This document shows positions 5,628 to 8,975 of a stretch of DNA of 8,975 bases, piece after piece; the first letter of the stretch is position 1; each line of letters opens with the position of its first letter. The DNA lies in contig JAPLKR010000088.1 in NCBI GenBank assembly GCA_026387965.1, positions 1 to 8,975 of the forward strand, given 5' to 3'. Made by a program: the position numbers and the translations under genes. The DNA comes from Fusobacteriota bacterium (GTDB lineage: Bacteria > Fusobacteriota > Fusobacteriia > JAPLKR01). The notes beneath the pieces were generated by a model that searched no databases, had not been told where the DNA came from, and saw only the letters and a program-made list of their open reading frames with translations.

Positions 5628-7067
5628 TTACTTGACTCCTTGAAAGTCAATTATTTCATAAACGTAGTATACTCTTCTAACAACCCCATACTCATATATC
5701 GGAATTGTTTTTAGCAGCTGAAAGCTTTGAGCATTGTATAGATTTTGTGGGATATCATAATAAAAAGACTGAGTCACATAAATTGCATTTTTTCCAACTA
5801 GGTCCTTATCACTTCTTAAAAACTTATACCCATCCAGTTCATTATTAAGAGAATAGACATATTCGTGATGAGGCAGATAGAGGTTTAATTTACCTGCAAC
5901 TTGATAGCGACTTCCACACAAAAACCACTCTCCTGGGTTTTGAATACTCAAGGCTGTGTAGGTTGACTCCACTTCACTTCCAACCATTTGCCACCCATGT
6001 AAATCCATGAGTACATTACTATCATTTGGAATATTTACAATGGGGAAAATCACAACTATCATAATAAATAATGTCAATATGGCTGGAATTATGACAGCAA
6101 ATAGTTTCCAAAAAAATCCCCACTTCATATATCTGACAAAAACTACTATAAACGGTATATAAGAACAGATTGCCCAGTTGAGCTTCGTATCTGTTTTAAG
6201 AGAAGCTATCAAAAACACGACAAAATATAGCGCTCCATAGATGATTAGAAGCTGTGTGTCTCTCTCTTTTCGTGCTTTGTACATCATAGCAAAAAGTCCT
6301 AAGAAAAGAAGTGGGGTTACTAATAGAAGTTGCCCTCCTATAAATTGTCCTGTCAAAAACACTTTAATTCCACTATGCCCTTGTCTCGAATAGAATTGAA
6401 AGATAAATGATGCCCATTGGTGATCTGCATTCCATATAATTACAGGTGAAAAAATCAAAATAGAAAGAATGAGTCCAATGTACAGTTGAACCTTTTTAAA
6501 ATGAACTCTATATTCTTTATATAGTAGCAGTGTTACGAAAATTGATACGTAGGTAAAAAACATATAATATTTGCTATAAAGACCAAGGCCTACTAAAATA
6601 CCCATCATGTACCATAAATTGGCTCTATTTTCCTTTAAAAGCTTCAGAAAATAATAAAGTGAAAGCGTAAAAAATAGGATTAACGGGCTATCTGGAAGCA
6701 TCATAAACCCCGTCATAATAAAATAAATTGGGAGAATATTGATAATGAGCACCAAAACAAATCCTCTTTTTGAGTCATTATACAAATACATATAAGTTTT
6801 ATACATAATCCATGAAACTAACGACAATATAAGTATGGTGGGAATTCTAATGGCCACTTGATTATTTCCAAAAATATGTGTTGAAATCCAAATCATATAA
6901 GCTACAAGGGGGGGATGATCAAAGTAGGATAGATGAATATTTTGGGACCAAACCCAATAATACGCTTCATCATCAGTAACATTTAAAAAAAATGAAAGAC
7001 AGATATGAATAATGGCGAAAATAATAATCGTAGCTACGACTTTTTTTTTCCAATTAATACTTCTCAC
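5628..7067 (-). CDS. ArnT/PMT-like membrane glycosyltransferase (GT-C fold), first copy
   Basis: This is a 479-residue polytopic glycosyltransferase of the PMT_2/ArnT-like group, using a polyprenyl-phosphate sugar donor on the periplasmic face. Family motifs: TDDEAYYWVWS (31-41) with the loop Asp-Glu pair, LSYFDHPPLVAYMI (46-59), LPDSPL (124-129), SKYY (165-168), FSPVIIWN (206-213) and LNWAICSYIPF (296-306). About ten to twelve hydrophobic stretches extend to residue ~345. A soluble C-terminal domain of ~130 residues follows and contains HHEYVYSLNNELDGY (400-414). The start is GTG: it directly follows the in-frame TAA of nadD, so no earlier start is possible, and GGAGGG at 7073-7078 is ideally placed. 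A run of seven C (on this strand, 6908-6914) encodes the Pro-Pro of DHPP. It heads the glycosylation block (this gene, GtrA, GT2, second GT-C, PAP2 x3). Donor sugar and acceptor are unknown; lipid A is a guess from context. Confidence 0.88.
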   Translation of the reverse strand: MRSINWKKKVVATIIIFAIIHICLSFFLNVTDDEAYYWVWSQNIHLSYFDHPPLVAYMIWISTHIFGNNQVAIRIPTILILSLVSWIMYKTYMYLYNDSKRGFVLVLIINILPIYFIMTGFMMLPDSPLILFFTLSLYYFLKLLKENRANLWYMMGILVGLGLYSKYYMFFTYVSIFVTLLLYKEYRVHFKKVQLYIGLILSILIFSPVIIWNADHQWASFIFQFYSRQGHSGIKVFLTGQFIGGQLLLVTPLLFLGLFAMMYKARKERDTQLLIIYGALYFVVFLIASLKTDTKLNWAICSYIPFIVVFVRYMKWGFFWKLFAVIIPAILTLFIMIVVIFPIVNIPNDSNVLMDLHGWQMVGSEVESTYTALSIQNPGEWFLCGSRYQVAGKLNLYLPHHEYVYSLNNELDGYKFLRSDKDLVGKNAIYVTQSFYYDIPQNLYNAQSFQLLKTIPIYEYGVVRRVYYVYEIIDFQGVK

Positions 7068-7649
7068 TTAATCCCTCCATATACAATTATCTTTGATATA
7101 TTCAATACATGAATTAGGTATTAACCCAACGATTGATTCTCTATTTTTTATTTTTTTTCGAATATCTGTCGCAGATATATCCACTAGAGGATTATTTATA
7201 AATATTACATTTTCATGTAGTTTTTCAAGCTCTTTACCTTCACGTGAAAGCACAACTAAGTATGAAAGTTCACATATTGTTTTATACTCTTTCCAAGTCG
7301 TGAAATAATTATATGAATCTTCACCAATAATTTCATAAAAAGTAGCTTTAGGATATAATTTCAGCATCTCTTTCAAAGTATCAACAGTATATGAAACTTC
7401 ACCAAAGTCCTTTTCGATTTCACAAACTTCCATTTTTTTTTGATCAAACTCATTTAATGCGCATTTGATAAGCTCTACACGCTGTGAATAGTCTAATAGA
7501 ATATTGTCTCTATGACATGGTTTATAAACAGGTACAAAGATCACTTTATTTAATTTTAAGCTCTTTAAGACAAACTCTGCAGTTTTAAGATGTCCAAAAT
7601 GTATAGGATTAAAACTTCCACCAAAAATTCCAATTTTTTTACTATTCAT
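7068..7649 (-). CDS. nadD: Nicotinate-mononucleotide adenylyltransferase (NadD)
   Basis: This 193-residue cytosolic enzyme should convert nicotinate mononucleotide and ATP to deamido-NAD and pyrophosphate, an essential step of NAD synthesis. The nucleotidyltransferase signature GGSFNPIHFGHL spans 10-21, with the HxGH-type motif in HFGH (17-20). FVPVYKPCHRD (38-48) and SYTVDTL (86-92) contact substrate in the family. IGEDSYNYFTTWKEY (108-122) carries the conserved Asp and Trp, and ISATDIRKKI (158-167) is the ISSTxIR-type ATP-binding motif. Length is normal. ATG lies within the end of the upstream unknown gene (8-base overlap) and lacks a convincing Shine-Dalgarno, so translation is probably coupled. 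The stop is directly followed by the GTG of the glycosyltransferase, whose ribosome binding site sits in the last NadD codons. Its function has no obvious link to the envelope genes around it. Confidence 0.94.
   Translation of the reverse strand: MNSKKIGIFGGSFNPIHFGHLKTAEFVLKSLKLNKVIFVPVYKPCHRDNILLDYSQRVELIKCALNEFDQKKMEVCEIEKDFGEVSYTVDTLKEMLKLYPKATFYEIIGEDSYNYFTTWKEYKTICELSYLVVLSREGKELEKLHENVIFINNPLVDISATDIRKKIKNRESIVGLIPNSCIEYIKDNCIWRD
7073..7078 (-). promoter_or_regulatory. Ribosome binding site for the GTG start of the first ArnT-like gene
   Basis: GGAGGG, five bases before GTG 7065-7067, lies inside the last codons (W-R-D) of nadD. It supports the GTG start over any downstream ATG. Confidence 0.85.
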
Positions 7650-8466
7650 GTAAAGCGCGCTCTAATAAAAATTTCCAGTCTGAAGTAGTTATACTTTTTT
7701 TTGGTGTAAAGGTGTACTTAATTAAAAAAGCGTTATAAACAGTGTCAAAAAAAACTCTTGCAATTCGATTACACTTAAGTGATTGAATTAAAGATTTAAG
7801 AAAACAGTATCCTCCTAAAGTCTCTTCAAAGTGATGCACTTGAATCTCATTTTTAAGTCCTTCAAGCATTTCTTCTGGTGTTATATATAAAGAACTTTTC
7901 TCTAATTTTATACCAGAAATAATATTTAAAGGTCTCGAACTCACTAACAGCGCGATATAACCGATAACACTCACTCTATCCTCTTTTTTCAACTTAAAAA
8001 ACCACTCATTAAGCGCTGTAAATTCTATATATAAATCAAACCAATTACTATCCAGTAAACATACTTTCAGCAAACTCTCAATAGCTCTATCAAAGTCTAA
8101 CCGAATTAATCTCTCAAGATAACGTTGTACATTTACTTTATCTCTTTTTAATATTACCTTAATCAAATTTTCTTCAAATTCTTCATATGTCCCCTCTTGT
8201 GAAAGGCTGTAGTGATGAACTCTATTTTCACATCCTTGGTTAATATAGCTTAAAAAAAGATCACTCTCTAGCTCGTTAAAATCATTTGAAAAAAAATTGT
8301 CAATTGTAGAAAACAGCGTCTCTCGCTTAATTTGATTGTAATCTCCCATAGCTAAATCTAATTTTACAGAACGTTGCAGGTTTAAAAACTTTACTAAATA
8401 TGAAACCAACTCTTTTTCCTCGTTTTGTAAACTCAACATATATTCTTTACTAAATTGTTGTTTCAA
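7642..8466 (-). CDS. Unrecognised 274-residue soluble protein between lpxK and nadD
   Basis: I do not recognise this protein. It has no signal peptide and no convincing membrane span. Composition and spacing suggest a mostly alpha-helical cytosolic protein rich in Leu, Lys, Glu and Phe. Visible landmarks are an acidic N-terminal helix (about 10-30), DNFFSNDFNELESDLFLSYINQG (segments about 56-78), VQRYLERLIRLDFDRAIESLL (within about 113-133), an aromatic patch EFTALNEWFFKL (about 148-159), and a C-terminal SDWKFLLERAL. There is no nucleotide-binding or catalytic signature I can name. The start is TTG, chosen because AGGAG at 8473-8477 is six bases upstream. The first ATG in frame is codon 10 with no such site. 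It overlaps lpxK by 17 bases and nadD by 8, so it is translated as part of the operon and is very probably a real gene. Confidence 0.8.
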   Translation of the reverse strand: MKQQFSKEYMLSLQNEEKELVSYLVKFLNLQRSVKLDLAMGDYNQIKRETLFSTIDNFFSNDFNELESDLFLSYINQGCENRVHHYSLSQEGTYEEFEENLIKVILKRDKVNVQRYLERLIRLDFDRAIESLLKVCLLDSNWFDLYIEFTALNEWFFKLKKEDRVSVIGYIALLVSSRPLNIISGIKLEKSSLYITPEEMLEGLKNEIQVHHFEETLGGYCFLKSLIQSLKCNRIARVFFDTVYNAFLIKYTFTPKKSITTSDWKFLLERALHE

Positions 8467-8974
8467 GTTTTTCTCCTACGAAATAGTTTTGTTTAATCAC
8501 AACCCAATCTTTTTTATGTCTCGAAGAGATGAATTTTGAAATTTTTACCCAATCTTTTTCTGTAGTAACAAAATAATCAATTACCATCTGCTCTTTTAAT
8601 CTATAAATTAGTTCGATATCTTTCGCCGTATAGTGATGGTGATCTAAAAAGATTTTTTGTTCAATTTGATTTGGCCTAAAGCTACTGACTGTTTTATAAA
8701 TATTCTCAGGCTTTGCAATTGCCGATACCACCATTACATGAAGACCTAAAAGCAATTTAGTATTCATAACATCTCCGTTTATTAGTAGCGAACTATTAAA
8801 ATGAGAAAAACGAATTGATTTCGAATATTTTTCAAGCTCTGAAGAAATTTGGTCAACTTCACACAACCCTGCTAAATTAGTTTTTGTGATAATAATTTCA
8901 TTAGCTCTATTTAAGCCCTTCAATGACTCTCTGAGTCTTCCAGAAGGAAGTAGTTTTTTATCACCAAAAGGATC
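8450..8974 (-). CDS. lpxK: Tetraacyldisaccharide 4'-kinase (LpxK), C-terminal part; 5' end outside window
   Basis: The last 174 residues of LpxK are visible. LpxK is the inner-membrane kinase that phosphorylates the 4' position of the tetraacyldisaccharide 1-phosphate to make lipid IVA. The fragment opens with DPFGDKKLLPSGRLRESL, matching the family's G..LLPxGxLRE block after the catalytic domain. ANEIIITK then corresponds to the usual RADxxxxTK segment. Further on are VVSAIAKPENIY, equivalent to the AxxGIxxPxxF segment, and DHHHYTAKDIE and VTTEKDWVKI, the conserved DHxxYxxxDl and TTEKDxVKL motifs near the C-terminus. The frame runs open to the window edge, so a TTG at 8921-8923 is internal, not a start. 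It ends at TAG 8450-8452, with the next gene starting 17 bases before the end. The ATP-binding P-loop lies outside the window. Confidence 0.92.
   Translation of the reverse strand, partial: DPFGDKKLLPSGRLRESLKGLNRANEIIITKTNLAGLCEVDQISSELEKYSKSIRFSHFNSSLLINGDVMNTKLLLGLHVMVVSAIAKPENIYKTVSSFRPNQIEQKIFLDHHHYTAKDIELIYRLKEQMVIDYFVTTEKDWVKISKFISSRHKKDWVVIKQNYFVGEKLETTI
8473..8477 (-). promoter_or_regulatory. Ribosome binding site for the TTG start of the unknown gene
   Basis: AGGAG, six bases before TTG 8464-8466, lies inside the lpxK coding region. It decides the unusual TTG start of the downstream gene. Confidence 0.8.
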
Positions 8975-8975
8975 T

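Noticed and set aside
7041-7049. Nine-base A tract (coding strand) at the start of the first GT-C gene as a phase-variation switch
   Set aside because: An equally long A tract occurs at 7433-7441 inside the essential nadD gene, so such runs look like background of an AT-rich genome.
2986-7067. Calling the two GT-C genes arnT and the region a polymyxin-resistance arn operon
   Set aside because: No arnA, arnB, arnC, arnD or other Ara4N synthesis gene is present, and the PMT_2 motifs are shared by many transferases with other sugars and acceptors.
8450-8923. lpxK as a complete 157-residue protein starting at TTG 8921-8923
   Set aside because: The frame stays open to the window edge and the extra residues match the LpxK LLPxGxLRE block, so the TTG is internal and the gene is cut by the window.
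1-8975. CRISPR arrays, tRNA or rRNA genes, riboswitches
   Set aside because: No regularly spaced repeats or RNA gene signatures are visible; the window is almost entirely protein coding, with its only gap above 12 bases at 254-310.

Overview
The window is AT-rich (G+C roughly one third by eye) and almost fully coding. It looks like the chromosome of a low-GC Gram-negative (diderm) bacterium, because it carries lpxK for lipid A synthesis. The 147-residue L9 protein, especially its C-terminal third, resembles Campylobacterota L9 proteins, so that phylum is my best but unproven guess.

Layout: positions 1-281 are the 3' end of an IS3-family insertion sequence on the + strand, comprising the OrfB transposase C-terminus and the right end of the element. 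Positions 281-306 hold a stem-loop. Everything else (311-8974) is one tightly packed minus-strand gene train. In transcription order it is: lpxK (5' end outside the window), an unrecognised 274-residue soluble protein, nadD, an ArnT/PMT-like membrane glycosyltransferase, a GtrA-family membrane protein, a polyprenyl-phosphate sugar synthase of the DPM1 type (GT2), a second ArnT/PMT-like glycosyltransferase, three tandem PAP2-family membrane phosphatases, and rplI. Junctions are overlaps or gaps of 12 bases or fewer, and most genes have clear Shine-Dalgarno sequences, so this reads as a single operon whose promoter lies upstream of the window.

The central part (754-7067) makes sense as a periplasmic glycolipid-modification pathway. 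The GT2 enzyme would charge a polyprenyl phosphate with a sugar, the GtrA protein would carry it across or anchor the synthase, and the two GT-C enzymes would transfer the sugar to a periplasmic acceptor. The PAP2 enzymes would then recycle the carrier or strip phosphates from lipid A or another lipid. The nearby lpxK makes lipid A a plausible acceptor, but sugar and acceptor cannot be read from sequence. No arnA/B/C/D-type sugar biosynthesis genes are visible here.

Most notable: the combination of two divergent GT-C enzymes with three PAP2 paralogues; the third PAP2 protein having PSEH instead of PSGH at its active-site motif; an IS end abutting the terminator hairpin where its T-tract should be; and the unknown gene between lpxK and nadD.
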